DNA of 64,000 nt from the NCBI RefSeq assembly GCF_014842075.1, contig NZ_JACYVA010000009.1:1-64000 (forward strand). Direction: 5' to 3'. The translations under genes and the position numbers were made by a program. The stretch's first letter is position 1, and every line of letters starts with the position of its first letter. The DNA is from Sphingomonas sp. CFBP 13720. Its GTDB lineage: Bacteria; Pseudomonadota; Alphaproteobacteria; Sphingomonadales; Sphingomonadaceae. The notes below the pieces were generated by a model. That model was not told the DNA's origin. It saw only the letters and a list, made by a program, of their open reading frames with translations, and did not search any database. This document shows positions 48,067 to 58,311 of this stretch, piece by piece.

Positions 48067-48996
48067 TCAAAGCTTGGCGGTCAACTCCGGCAACAGCGTG
48101 AACAGATCACCCACCAGCCCGACATCGGCGACCTGGAATATCGGCGCGTCCTCGTCCTTGTTGATCGCGACGATCACCTTCGAATCCTTCATCCCGGCCA
48201 GATGCTGGATCGCGCCCGAAATGCCGACGGCGATATAGACTTCGGGGGCGACGATCTTGCCGGTCTGGCCGACCTGATAGTCGTTGGGAGCATAGCCCGC
48301 ATCGACCGCCGCGCGCGATGCGCCGACCGCCGCACCAAGCTTGTCGGCCAGCGGATCGATCAAAGCATGGAATTGCTCTTCCGATCCCAGCGCACGACCG
48401 CCTGACACGATGATCTTGGCGCTGGTCAGCTCCGGGCGCTCCGATCCTGCGATCTCCGACCCGACGAAGCGCGACAGTCCCTGATCGCCGCCTGCCGTCA
48501 CCGCTTCGATCGTGGCCGATCCGCCGGTGGCGGCGGCCTTGTCGAACGCGGTCCCGCGCACGGTCAACACCAGCTTGGCATCGCCGGTCTTCACCGTCGC
48601 GATAGCGTTGCCGGCATAGATCGGGCGGGTGAAGCTGTCCGGCCCTTCGACCGACAGGATCTCGCTGATCTGCATCACATCTAGCAGCGCGGCGACTCGC
48701 GGCGCGATGTTCTTGCCCGTCGTGGTGGCGGCGGCAACGAACGCGTCGCGGCCGCCCATCAAATCGACCACGAGCGGCGCGACGTTTTCGGCGAGATTAT
48801 GCGCATAGGCGGCATCGTCGGCCACCAGCACCGTCGTCACGCCCGCGATCCCCGCCGCCGCCTGCGCAACGCCATCGACACCCGAACCGGCGACCAGCAG
48901 GTCGACGTCGCCGAGTTTCGCGGCAGCCGTTACTGCGGCAAAGGTCGATTCCTTCACGGTGCCGCCATCATGTTCGACCCAGACCAGCGTCTTCAT
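48067..48996 (-). CDS. etfA: Electron transfer flavoprotein subunit alpha
   Basis: 309 residues. C-terminal FAD domain with the FAD motif [20 protein letters not shown] and the Arg/Ser contacts in [13 protein letters not shown]. Partner of EtfB; passes electrons from acyl-CoA dehydrogenases to ETF-QO. Start ATG 48996 overlaps the etfB stop (ATGA). Followed by a strong terminator. Confidence 0.98.
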   Translation of the reverse strand: MKTLVWVEHDGGTVKESTFAAVTAAAKLGDVDLLVAGSGVDGVAQAAAGIAGVTTVLVADDAAYAHNLAENVAPLVVDLMGGRDAFVAAATTTGKNIAPRVAALLDVMQISEILSVEGPDSFTRPIYAGNAIATVKTGDAKLVLTVRGTAFDKAAATGGSATIEAVTAGGDQGLSRFVGSEIAGSERPELTSAKIIVSGGRALGSEEQFHALIDPLADKLGAAVGASRAAVDAGYAPNDYQVGQTGKIVAPEVYIAVGISGAIQHLAGMKDSKVIVAINKDEDAPIFQVADVGLVGDLFTLLPELTAKL

Positions 48997-49742
48997 GCGA
49001 CCACTCCCAGCGTCTTCAGCTTGCTTACCAGTTCGTCGGTGTCGGCCACCTTCACGCCCGCCTGCCGCTTCGACGGCTCTTCGACCCGGACGGTCGTCAG
49101 CCGCGGCGTCACGTCGACGCCGTAATCGGCGGCGGTCTTGGCCGCGAGCGGCTTCGACTTGGCCTTCATGATGTTGGGCAACGACGCATAGCGCGGTTCG
49201 TTCAGGCGCAGGTCGGTGGTGATGATCGCGGGCAGCGCCAGCGATACCGTTTCCAGTCCGCCGTCGATCTCGCGCGTCACGTCGACCCGGTCGCCGGTCA
49301 GCTCGACCTTGCTGGCAAAGGTGCCCTGCGCCCAGCCGGTCAGCGCGGCCAGCATCTGTCCGGTCTGGTTGTTGTCATCGTCAATCGCCTGTTTGCCGAG
49401 GATCACCAGTCCCGGCGCCTCCTCGTCCGCAATCGCCTTCAGCAGTTTGGCGACGCCCAGCGGTTCGACCTTCGTATCGCTCACGACGTGGATCGCGCGA
49501 TCGGCACCCATCGCCAGCGCGGTGCGCAGCGTGTCCTTCGCCTTTTCCTCACCGATCGACACGACGACGATCTCGGTCACGACGCCCTTTTCCTTCAGGC
49601 GGATGGCTTCCTCGACCGCGATCTCGTCGAACGGGTTCATGCTCATCTTGACGTTGGCAAGGTCGACGCCCGTTCCGTCGGCCTTCACCCGGGGCTTCAC
49701 GTTGTAATCAAGCACGCGCTTGACCGGCACCAGCACCTTCAT
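48993..49742 (-). CDS. etfB: Electron transfer flavoprotein subunit beta
   Basis: 249 residues. [19 protein letters not shown] and [18 protein letters not shown] are typical, and the ETF beta signature is in the middle. Partner of EtfA. GAGGGAG lies five to six bases before ATG 49742; the open frame begins with GTG two codons earlier. Likely separate from sucC because of a T-tract terminator between. Confidence 0.98.
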   Translation of the reverse strand: MKVLVPVKRVLDYNVKPRVKADGTGVDLANVKMSMNPFDEIAVEEAIRLKEKGVVTEIVVVSIGEEKAKDTLRTALAMGADRAIHVVSDTKVEPLGVAKLLKAIADEEAPGLVILGKQAIDDDNNQTGQMLAALTGWAQGTFASKVELTGDRVDVTREIDGGLETVSLALPAIITTDLRLNEPRYASLPNIMKAKSKPLAAKTAADYGVDVTPRLTTVRVEEPSKRQAGVKVADTDELVSKLKTLGVVA

Positions 49743-49887
49743 GGGCACTCCCTCTCAAAACTCTTTGCACGGCGGCATCGGCGGTTTCTGTGGCGGTTTC
49801 GCGTGGTTTTCGCAAGTCCGGTACGGGAATACAGCGCGCTGCGACGACCGGGGGCGATCCAATTGCGGATCGCCTTGCCAACCCAAC

Positions 49888-49924
49888 GAAAAAGGGCCCG
49901 GACGTTTCCGTCCGAACCCCTTTG
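49888..49924 (-). terminator. Intrinsic terminator downstream of sucC
   Basis: On the minus strand, AAGGGGTTCGGACG pairs with CGTCCGGGCCCTT around GAAA, followed by TTTTTCG. It ends the sucC and 34-residue-peptide transcript; etfB has its own start beyond it. Confidence 0.85.
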
Positions 49925-49938
49925 TATCGATCATCGGT

Positions 49939-50043
49939 TCAAAACAACCGGACGATCACCGTGGCCAGCAACGCACCCGCCGCCGCGCCCTTCATCAGGG
50001 TCAGCGCCAGCCGCCAGCCGCCCGGCGAGCGCCGGACCGCCAT
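49939..50043 (-). CDS. 34-residue single-helix membrane peptide downstream of sucC
   Basis: Frame [18 protein letters not shown] continues with [16 protein letters not shown], a basic N-terminus (Arg-Arg) followed by one hydrophobic helix of about 20 residues ending in Leu-Phe. ATG 50043 lies three bases after the sucC stop on the same strand and before the terminator, so translation could be coupled. The Arg-rich N-terminus predicts an N-in topology. Conservation is needed to confirm it; it is too short to name. Confidence 0.5.
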   Translation of the reverse strand: MAVRRSPGGWRLALTLMKGAAAGALLATVIVRLF

Positions 50044-50046
50044 CGA

Positions 50047-51246
<1,200 letters not shown>

Positions 51247-51617
51247 GCTGCCGCCTTCCGCCTCTCGGGTGGTTGTTTGCAAAGTTGCCGCGCTAAAGCA
51301 CATGCAGCCGGTAGAATCCACCCCGAAACATGTTTATTGATAATGCGTCGCAAGCTCCGTTGGTGAAATTTGGCGGGCGTCGGTGGGGCGAACGTACCGG
51401 TCGCTGCCAGATCCCTTCGCATTCAGAACGCGGATCGCTATAGTCGTGCAATGCATCGGGTAATCGTCATCCCCCTGTTCACCAGCACAATCGGCTACAT
51501 GGCAAGATACCCCTATCCCGCGCCTGGCCGCCCACGGGAGAGGGCCGCTCATGTCCGGTGCCCTTATGTCGGACAGCGAGACCGTCCGGCTCGTTCCCAT
51601 ATTCCGATGTTGTCACG
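51247..51617. other. Intergenic region between sucC and membrane protein
   Basis: Divergent promoter region. Short AT-rich stretch GTTTATTGATAATGC near 51330-51345. Open frames here are of shadow composition and not supported as genes. Confidence 0.6.
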
Positions 51618-52073
51618 ATGCGGGGATTGGAAGGCGGAGGTAAATCGCGACGTGCGTCGTCCCGCCGCCGTCACGCTGAATCCGGTCAGCCATCCGTGAA
51701 CGCGGAAGGGTGGCAAGCCCGGGCGCTGTCATGGCTGCTGGCGATTCTGGCGACGCTGGCAATCGTCGGCGCAGTCGCGACGATGTCGACGAACGGCAGC
51801 GGTGCCATTGCCGATCGTAGCGACGTGGGCACGCCCGTTATTTCGACCGATCCGCGTACTGGCGACCCGGTAAGTGCCGAAGCCGCCGCACCGTTCACCA
51901 CCGGTGCAGCGCGCGAGCCGACCATCGTTGAGGCAACGCTGCGCCAAGCGGATGCGTTACGCGACGTCGCGGGCTGGCTGGCGGCGCTGACCTATGCGGT
52001 GCTGGCGCTGGTCGCGGTGGCGGCGGTCGGCGTGCTGGCGCTGTTCCGTATCGGTCGCCCGCCCGAGCGATGA
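51618..52073 (+). CDS. Two-helix membrane protein of unknown function
   Basis: About 151 residues from ATG 51618; GTG 51696 gives 125. A first helix ALSWLLAILATLAIVGAVAT and a second WLAALTYAVLALVAVAAVGVL flank a roughly 85-residue Asp/Thr/Pro-rich loop, probably periplasmic. No family is recognised. Its stop overlaps the ATG of the TauE gene (ATGA at 52070-52073), so the two are likely cotranslated. Confidence 0.65.
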   Translation: MRGLEGGGKSRRASSRRRHAESGQPSVNAEGWQARALSWLLAILATLAIVGAVATMSTNGSGAIADRSDVGTPVISTDPRTGDPVSAEAAAPFTTGAAREPTIVEATLRQADALRDVAGWLAALTYAVLALVAVAAVGVLALFRIGRPPER

Positions 52074-52816
52074 TCGACGATCCGGCATTCTACGCGCTTG
52101 CGGTGCCGGCGGTGGTGTTGCTCGGGCTGGCCAAGGGCGGTTTTTCGGGCATGGGTGCACTGTCGCTGCCGATGCTGGCGCTGTCGGTCGATCCGGTGCG
52201 GGCCGCCGCGATCCTGTTGCCGATCCTGATCGTGCAGGATGTGGTGGGAATGTGGGCGTTCCGCCGCACGGTCGACTGGCCGGTACTCGGATGGATGCTG
52301 CCCGGTGCGGTGGCGGGCATCGCGCTGGGCTATGGGTTCGCGTCCGCCGTGCCGGCGTCGGCGGTGCTGGCGGTCGTGGGCGCGATCTCGATCGTGTTCG
52401 GGCTGTGGCGGCTGTGGGTCGAACGGCGCGGCATGCCTGCCGCCAGCCGTTCGCCGGGCTGGGTCGGTACGTTGTTCGGCGTCGCGTCCGGCTTCACCAG
52501 CCAGGTCGCCCATGCCGGACAGCCGCCGTTCCAGCTATGGGTGCTGCCCCGCCGGCTGGAGCGCGACGTGCTGGTCGGAACGACCGCGCTGTTCTTCGGC
52601 GCGGTCAACTGGCTGAAAGTGCCGGCCTATATTGCGCTGGGTCAGTTCGGGCGTGCGAACCTGACCACGGCGGCGGTGCTGTTGCCGGTTGCGATCGCAT
52701 CGACGCTGGCCGGGGTGTGGCTGGTGCGGCGGGTCGCGGCGAAGCGCTTCTATACCGCGATCTATGTACTGATGATCGCGGTAGGCGCGAAGCTGGTGTC
52801 GGACGGGGTAGCGTAG
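52070..52816 (+). CDS. Sulfite exporter TauE/SafE family permease
   Basis: 248 residues with about eight hydrophobic helices in two halves. GLAKGGFSGMGALSLPML and the second-half VASGFTSQVAHAGQPPFQLWVLP are TauE/SafE (DUF81) signatures, where transport of sulfite or organosulfonates is shown for members. Substrate here unknown. Coupled to the upstream membrane protein; converges with arsR. Confidence 0.92.
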   Translation: MIDDPAFYALAVPAVVLLGLAKGGFSGMGALSLPMLALSVDPVRAAAILLPILIVQDVVGMWAFRRTVDWPVLGWMLPGAVAGIALGYGFASAVPASAVLAVVGAISIVFGLWRLWVERRGMPAASRSPGWVGTLFGVASGFTSQVAHAGQPPFQLWVLPRRLERDVLVGTTALFFGAVNWLKVPAYIALGQFGRANLTTAAVLLPVAIASTLAGVWLVRRVAAKRFYTAIYVLMIAVGAKLVSDGVA

Positions 52817-52891
52817 GGCGTACGGGCGACCGTTCGACGCGAGACCGGTTGTTGCAAACGCGGACTATCACTTCCGACTTAAACCGCGCAT

Positions 52892-53215
52892 TTACTGCGG
52901 TGGCTCGTCTCTGGCCACACGTGCGAGTTCCATGCTCTCGCGCTTCAACGGACGCGCTACCGGACAGATCTCCTGAACGAAGCCGTGCAGGGTGTTCGTC
53001 AGGCTTTCGGGAACGAGCCGATAAAAGACGAATTGCCCCCGTTTGTCGCTTCGCACCAAACCGGCATTCTCGAGTATCGTCAGATGTTGGGAAATGGACG
53101 GTCTGGACATGGCGAAGCGAGACGCGATGTCCCCCGCGCTCAGTTCGCTGTGAGCGAGATAGGCGAGCATCTGCCGCCGAACGGATGAAGAAAGGGCTTC
53201 GAATACGCGCTGCAT
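52892..53215 (-). CDS. ArsR/SmtB family transcriptional repressor
   Basis: 107-residue winged-helix protein: RRQMLAYLAHSELSAGDIASRF, MSRPSISQHLTILENAGLVRS, GQFVFYRLVPESL. One cysteine only (EICPVARP), so classical multi-Cys metal sensing is unlikely; it may be a redox or ligand type. It faces the desaturase gene across 83 bases with a palindrome, implying control of the desaturase and itself. Confidence 0.93.
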   Translation of the reverse strand: MQRVFEALSSSVRRQMLAYLAHSELSAGDIASRFAMSRPSISQHLTILENAGLVRSDKRGQFVFYRLVPESLTNTLHGFVQEICPVARPLKRESMELARVARDEPPQ

Positions 53216-53261
53216 CCAGATTATTTAGGCGATGAACTAAGCATTGACAAACAGAACCGCA

Positions 53262-53283
53262 TATTTAGGAATATACCTAAATA
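53262..53283. promoter_or_regulatory. Palindromic operator between arsR-type gene and desaturase
   Basis: TATTTAGG (53262-53269) and CCTAAATA (53276-53283) are perfect inverted repeats around AATATA, 15 bases before the desaturase ATG. A related half-site TTATTTAGG is at 53221-53229. TTGACA at 53244-53249 could be a -35 box. The region is strikingly AT-rich. Likely binding site of the ArsR-type protein. Confidence 0.7.
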
Positions 53284-53298
53284 ACGAAGGGTGTAGGC

Positions 53299-54198
53299 AT
53301 GGCCCGTTTGTCAACGGATCGAATGCTGGCATTGCCGTCCAGCGATGCACGAGAGGGATATGTGCGGTGGTCGCCGACGCGTTCGCTCTGGATATCGGGG
53401 ATGACGGTATGCGCAGTGGTGCTGGCACCATTATATGTCACGCCGGGTGCGGTGGTGCTCTGGCTCTGCACGTCGGCCGTCACTCTTTGCCTCGGCCATT
53501 CGATTGGGTTGCACAGGCTTTTGATTCACCGCAGCCTTGATGCGCCGCGCTGGTTCGAGCGGGTGCTAGCCTATCTCGGTACGTTGGTCGGCATGGCGGG
53601 GCCGCTGGGAATGGTTCGGTTGCATGACACCCGCGATTGGGCGCAGCGTCAGTCGGAATGCCACGACCTGCATGCGCACCGCGCGTCATTGTTACGTGAT
53701 GCGTGGTGGCAGATGCACTGCCGCCTCGATCTTGCGCATCCGCCGCAGTTCAATCTCGAGCCGCGATTGCGAGACGACAAGGTGTTGCGCTTTCTCGAAC
53801 GGACCTGGATGGCGCAACAGCTTCCCTGGGCGATACTTTTCCTGTGGGTCGGCGGGCTGCCGTGGCTGATCTGGGGCATCCCGGTGCGCGTGGCCGTCGG
53901 CGTGACCGGGCATTGGCTGGTCGGACACATCACCCATCGACGCGGGCCGCAGGGATGGAGCATCGACGGGGTCGCCGTGCAGGGGCATGATCTGTCAGCA
54001 GCAGCGCTTATCACCTTTGGAGAAGCGTGGCATGGGAACCACCACGCATGGCCAGACTCGGCGAGACTGGGCGTCGAGCCGGGCCAGCACGATCCTGGAT
54101 GGTGGGTGTTGCTGGCGTTGCGACGTGCGGGACTAGTATGGGCCCTGAAAGAACCCGGTATGCTCACGCCAAGACCGGGATTACGCCGGGCTAGATAA
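53299..54198 (+). CDS. Acyl-CoA desaturase-like membrane di-iron desaturase
   Basis: 299 residues of the delta-9-type fatty acid desaturase family. Histidine clusters: GHSIGLHRLLIHRS, HDLHAHR and WHGNHHAWP. Four hydrophobic regions are visible, near residues 35-65, 85-105, 175-200 and 200-220. Substrate could be acyl-CoA or acyl-lipid. The third box, GEAWHGNHHA, matches acyl-CoA desaturases. It is controlled by the divergent ArsR-type repressor by layout. Confidence 0.88.
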   Translation: MARLSTDRMLALPSSDAREGYVRWSPTRSLWISGMTVCAVVLAPLYVTPGAVVLWLCTSAVTLCLGHSIGLHRLLIHRSLDAPRWFERVLAYLGTLVGMAGPLGMVRLHDTRDWAQRQSECHDLHAHRASLLRDAWWQMHCRLDLAHPPQFNLEPRLRDDKVLRFLERTWMAQQLPWAILFLWVGGLPWLIWGIPVRVAVGVTGHWLVGHITHRRGPQGWSIDGVAVQGHDLSAAALITFGEAWHGNHHAWPDSARLGVEPGQHDPGWWVLLALRRAGLVWALKEPGMLTPRPGLRRAR

Positions 54199-54220
54199 GT
54201 GCATATCCCGGCGGCGCCCG

Positions 54221-55156
54221 TCAGTCGAACAGGCTCGACACCGACGCTTCGTCGGCGATGCGGCGGATGGCTTCGGCGAGCAGCGGGGCGATCGTCAGGT
54301 GGCGGGTCTTCGTGCCGCCCGCGATCACGTCGTGGTTGCCGATCGAATCGGTGATGACCAGTTCTTCCAGCGCCGACGCCTCGACCCGCGCCACCGCCCC
54401 ACCCGACAGGACACCGTGGGTGCAATAGGCGACGACGCCAACCGCGCCCGCTGCCTTGAGCGCGGCGGCGGCGTTGCACAGGGTGCCCGCCGAATCGACG
54501 ATGTCGTCGATCAGTACGCAGAAGCGTCCCTCGACGTCGCCGATGATGTTCATCACTTCCGATTCGCCCGCGCGTTCGCGGCGCTTGTCGACGATGGCCA
54601 GCGGGGCGTTGTGAAGCCGCTTGGCAAGGCTGCGTGCGCGGACCACGCCGCCGACGTCGGGCGAGACAACCATCAGATTATGTTCGCCGAACCGCGTCTT
54701 GATATCCTCCGACATCACCGGCGCGGCATAGAGATTGTCGGTCGGGATATCGAAGAATCCCTGGATCTGTCCGGCATGCAGATCGACGCACAGCACGCGG
54801 TCGGCCCCCGCCTCCGTCACGATATTGGCGACCAGCTTCGCAGAGATGGGCGTCCGCGGGCCGGGTTTGCGGTCCTGCCGGGCATATCCGAAATAGGGGA
54901 TGACCGCGGTGATGCGCCGTGCCGACGCGCGCTTGAGCGCGTCGATCATGATGAGCATTTCCATCAGGTTGTCGTTGACCGGATAGCTGGTCGACTGGAT
55001 CACGAACACGTCCTCGCCGCGCACGTTCTCCAGCACCTCGACGAAGATTTCCTCGTCGGCGAAGCGCCGCACGCTGGCCTTCGTCAGCGGAATTTCCAGA
55101 TAGTCCGCGATCGCGGTCGACAGGGGAAGGTTGGAATTGCCCGCCAGCAGCTTCAT
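54221..55156 (-). CDS. prs: Ribose-phosphate pyrophosphokinase
   Basis: 311 residues. Makes PRPP for nucleotides, His and Trp. [13 protein letters not shown] start, [23 protein letters not shown] and the PRPP motif [10 protein letters not shown] are intact. ATG 55156 was chosen because the longer 55174 start adds MDTGAP only. Convergent with the desaturase, divergent from the YcxB-like gene. Confidence 0.98.
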   Translation of the reverse strand: MKLLAGNSNLPLSTAIADYLEIPLTKASVRRFADEEIFVEVLENVRGEDVFVIQSTSYPVNDNLMEMLIMIDALKRASARRITAVIPYFGYARQDRKPGPRTPISAKLVANIVTEAGADRVLCVDLHAGQIQGFFDIPTDNLYAAPVMSEDIKTRFGEHNLMVVSPDVGGVVRARSLAKRLHNAPLAIVDKRRERAGESEVMNIIGDVEGRFCVLIDDIVDSAGTLCNAAAALKAAGAVGVVAYCTHGVLSGGAVARVEASALEELVITDSIGNHDVIAGGTKTRHLTIAPLLAEAIRRIADEASVSSLFD

Positions 55157-55246
55157 GGGTGCGCCCGTATCCATGAGGAATGTAATGCGCGCGCCATAGA
55201 GCGCGCAGAGGATTTGTGAAACCCATGTGACGCGAAGGAGGCAGGA

Positions 55247-55768
55247 ATGGTCGAGGTCACGTTCACGCCGAGTGCGGACGATTATGTCCGGTTGCAGCGG
55301 GCGATGTACCTGCGCCAGTTGCGATCACGGCGGTTCGTTACCCGAATTGCAGTGTTGGTCGTGGTGGCGGCGATGATGGCATTCCTGATCGTTACCGGGG
55401 AACGGGTAGACATCGCGACGCTGATCGCGAGCGGTGGCGCGATCGCTGGTGTTGTCGGACTGGCGGCATGTATTTTCGTCAACTGGCTGTTCCTGCCGCG
55501 TCGCTCGCGGGCGCTGTTCGCGCAGCAGCGCACGCTCCACCACGAACATCATACCATCTTCGACGCATGGGGCATGCGGCAGCACAGCCCGCGTGCCGAT
55601 ATCGCGCTGCCGTGGGACGAGTTTCCATACTGGCATCTGGCGCGCGACGTCCTGTTGATCTTCAGCAACGATCTGCTCGCCTATTTCATTCCGCGCCGGG
55701 CAATGTCCGACGAACAATTGGCGCAGGCGGTGGCGATCCTGACGGACGCCGGGGTGCCGCGCCGCTGA
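55247..55768 (+). CDS. YcxB-like membrane protein
   Basis: 173 residues. N-terminal strand [15 protein letters not shown], two helices ([20 protein letters not shown] and [19 protein letters not shown]), then a YcxB-type C-terminal domain ([26 protein letters not shown] and [15 protein letters not shown]). Function unknown. GGAGGCAG precedes ATG 55247. gltX starts 41 bases later. Confidence 0.85.
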   Translation: MVEVTFTPSADDYVRLQRAMYLRQLRSRRFVTRIAVLVVVAAMMAFLIVTGERVDIATLIASGGAIAGVVGLAACIFVNWLFLPRRSRALFAQQRTLHHEHHTIFDAWGMRQHSPRADIALPWDEFPYWHLARDVLLIFSNDLLAYFIPRRAMSDEQLAQAVAILTDAGVPRR

Positions 55769-55809
55769 TCCGGTTGCCGCGCTGCCGGGCACCGCCTACA
55801 CGCCGCGCC

Positions 55810-57126
55810 ATGACCGTCACCCGTTTCGCCCCTAGCCCGACCGGGCACCTGCACATCGGCAATCTGCGCACTGCGCTCCACAACTGGATGTATGCGAAGC
55901 GGCATGGCGGACGGTTCCTGCTGCGGATCGACGACACCGATCCTGCACGTAGTGAAGAGCGGTTCGTCGATGCGATCCGCACCGATCTGGCGTGGCTGGG
56001 GCTGGTGCCCGACGGCGAGGAGCGGCAGTCGGCGCGGTTCGACCGGTACGAGGCGGTGTTCGCCGAACTGGTCGCCGCCGGGCGGATCTATCCGGCCTAT
56101 GAGACGCCCGAGGAACTCGACCTGCGCCGCAAGGTGCTGGCGGGGCGAGGGTTGCCGCCGGTCTATGACCGCGCGGCGCTGGCACTGACCGATGCGGATC
56201 GCGCGCGGATGGAGGGCGAGGGGCGTACGCCGCACTGGCGCTTCCGGCTGGACCATGCGCCGATCGAATGGGACGACATGGTACGGGGGGCGCAGCGGTT
56301 CGACGGGGCTCTGTTGTCCGATCCGGTGGTGCGCCGGGCTGACGGGTCGTGGCTGTACCTGTTGCCGTCGGTGATCGACGACGCCGACATGGCCGTGACG
56401 CATGTCGTGCGCGGCGAGGATCATGTTTCGAACACCGCGACCCAGATGCAGATGTTCGCGGCGATGGGCGCAACGCCGCCGACTTTCGCGCACGAGGCGT
56501 TGCTGGTCGGCAGCGAAGGCAAGTTGTCGAAGCGGCTGGGGTCGCTCGGCATCGATCATTTCCGGGGCGCCGGGATCGAGCCGGAAGCGGTGGTGGCGTT
56601 GCTGGCGCGGCTGGGGACCAGCGATCCGGTGGAGCCGGTGACCGATCGACAGACCCTGATCGACACGTTCGACTTTGCCCGGTTCGGACGCGCGCCGGCC
56701 CGGTTCGACGAGGCCGAACTGGCGCAGCTGAACACGCGGATCGTCCATCAGCTTCCGTTCGAACGGGTGGCGGCGACCTTGCCGGCGGACATGGACGCGG
56801 CGGCATGGGACGCGGTGCGTGGCAATCTCGACCGGGTAGGCGATGCCGCCGACTGGTGGCGGGTCGTGACGGGGCCGGTCGAGCCGGCCGCGTTCGATGC
56901 GGAGGACCGCGCGTTCCTGACGACGGCGGCACGGGTGGCGCGATCGATCGACTGGGATGCGCCATGGGCGGCGCTGACCGGCGCGCTGAAGGCGGAGACG
57001 GGACGCAAGGGCAAGGCGCTGTTCCTGCCGCTGCGCCTTGCGCTGACCGGGCGTGCGCATGGGCCGGACATGGCGGCGCTGTTGCCGTTGATCGGACGCG
57101 AGCGGGCGTTGACGCGACTGGAGTGA
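55810..57126 (+). CDS. gltX: Glutamate-tRNA ligase
   Basis: 438 residues. Class I signature HIGN in PSPTGHLHIGN (about residue 8-18), and the KLSKR motif near residues 238-242, so the catalytic core is complete. Charges tRNA-Glu; in species with two gltX copies one may charge tRNA-Gln for amidation. ATG 55810; the open frame upstream is the YcxB-like gene shadow. Confidence 0.95.
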   Translation: MTVTRFAPSPTGHLHIGNLRTALHNWMYAKRHGGRFLLRIDDTDPARSEERFVDAIRTDLAWLGLVPDGEERQSARFDRYEAVFAELVAAGRIYPAYETPEELDLRRKVLAGRGLPPVYDRAALALTDADRARMEGEGRTPHWRFRLDHAPIEWDDMVRGAQRFDGALLSDPVVRRADGSWLYLLPSVIDDADMAVTHVVRGEDHVSNTATQMQMFAAMGATPPTFAHEALLVGSEGKLSKRLGSLGIDHFRGAGIEPEAVVALLARLGTSDPVEPVTDRQTLIDTFDFARFGRAPARFDEAELAQLNTRIVHQLPFERVAATLPADMDAAAWDAVRGNLDRVGDAADWWRVVTGPVEPAAFDAEDRAFLTTAARVARSIDWDAPWAALTGALKAETGRKGKALFLPLRLALTGRAHGPDMAALLPLIGRERALTRLE

Positions 57127-57206
57127 TTTACCGCTTTACCCGACATCGGTTATGGTATCTCATCACATTGCCGAATTGGCGTGGGAGAATCGACAGGAGT
57201 CGAACG

Positions 57207-57887
57207 ATGGCGGGATATCAGGGACAACGCGGCTGGAACCCGGTGAGTCTGGGCGCGGCGGTAGCGATCAACGGCGGGGTGCTGGCGGTGCTGATGCTGG
57301 CGACGGGCGTGACGAAGGGGATTCCCGATCCATTCAAGCCGATCGAGGCGGTCAACATTCCGATCGATCCGCCGCCACCGCCGCCCAAGGATGAGGTGAA
57401 GCCGGTGGAGCGTAGCGTGACCGATCCGGCGCCGGTGCCGGACCCGTATGTTCCACCTCCACCCTATCCGGCGCCGGGACCGGTAATCGAATCGACCGAG
57501 GTCCTGCCGACGCAGCCGCCGCCTACGCTGCCGATGACGGTGCCTGCAGGGACCGGATCGGGCGGGACCGGGGCGGCGGCGATCCCCGCCCTGCCGGTGC
57601 TGGTGTCGGCCAGCGTAGATCCGCGCTACCGCGACGATTTCCAGCCCGATTACCCGCCGGCCGAACGCAACGAAGGCCGCGACGGGGTGGTGACGGTCCG
57701 CGTGCTGGTCGGTCGTGACGGGCGCGTTGCCCGGATCGAACCGATACAGGCGACGAGCGATGCGTTCTTTCAGGCGACGAAGCGTCGCGCGCTGTCGAAA
57801 TGGCGGTTCCGCCCCGCGACGCGCGACGGCGTGCCGACCGAAAGCTGGCGCGAAATGACGGTACGCTTCACGATGGAGGATGCGTGA
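57207..57887 (+). CDS. tonB: Energy transducer TonB
   Basis: 226 residues. Single N-terminal membrane helix (GAAVAINGGVLAVLMLATGV), proline-rich periplasmic spacer (PPPPPPKDEVKP, PPPPYPAPGPV), C-terminal TonB domain with YPPAERNEGRDGVVTVRVLV. Couples proton motive force to outer-membrane receptors. Aggag ribosome-binding site before ATG 57207. exbB/exbD are not adjacent. Confidence 0.92.
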   Translation: MAGYQGQRGWNPVSLGAAVAINGGVLAVLMLATGVTKGIPDPFKPIEAVNIPIDPPPPPPKDEVKPVERSVTDPAPVPDPYVPPPPYPAPGPVIESTEVLPTQPPPTLPMTVPAGTGSGGTGAAAIPALPVLVSASVDPRYRDDFQPDYPPAERNEGRDGVVTVRVLVGRDGRVARIEPIQATSDAFFQATKRRALSKWRFRPATRDGVPTESWREMTVRFTMEDA

Positions 57888-57963
57888 TCGCGGAAAAATG
57901 ACGCGGATCGCCGCCGCCGCGGGGGCTGGCGGCGATCCCGTGCCGTGCCTATCTTGGCCGGTG

Positions 57964-58311
57964 ATGAGACTGCTTCGCCTGTTTTCGCCGGTTCACGCGA
58001 TCAAAGACTTCGTGGCCTACGTCCGTGGGCGCGAGAAGCATGAATATTGGTTCCTGTTGCTGTCGATCGGCATCACGATGGTGATCGGATGGGGCTTCGT
58101 GCACGATTCGCACTTCGAGCGCGCCTATAAGCGCGAAATCATCTACGTCGAAAGCTGGCCCGCGAACCGCAGCGATGCGGAGATCATCGCGCAGCAGCAG
58201 ATCGATCTGGCGAAGGAACGCGCGGCCACCGCTGAGTTCGAGCGCGAACGTGCCAAGCGGCAGGCGGAGTGGAAGCGGATCGACAATCAGTTGCGAAGCT
58301 GGGGCATCTGA
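57964..58311 (+). CDS. Small membrane protein of unknown function
   Basis: 115 residues from ATG 57964. One helix WFLLLSIGITMVIGWGFV near residues 33-50, then a coiled-coil-like charged tail with repeats of Glu, Arg and Gln (EIIAQQQIDLAKERAATAEF and so on). The open frame before starts at 57880, overlapping tonB. No family recognised. Its stop overlaps the ribD start region (CTGA). Confidence 0.75.
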   Translation: MRLLRLFSPVHAIKDFVAYVRGREKHEYWFLLLSIGITMVIGWGFVHDSHFERAYKREIIYVESWPANRSDAEIIAQQQIDLAKERAATAEFERERAKRQAEWKRIDNQLRSWGI

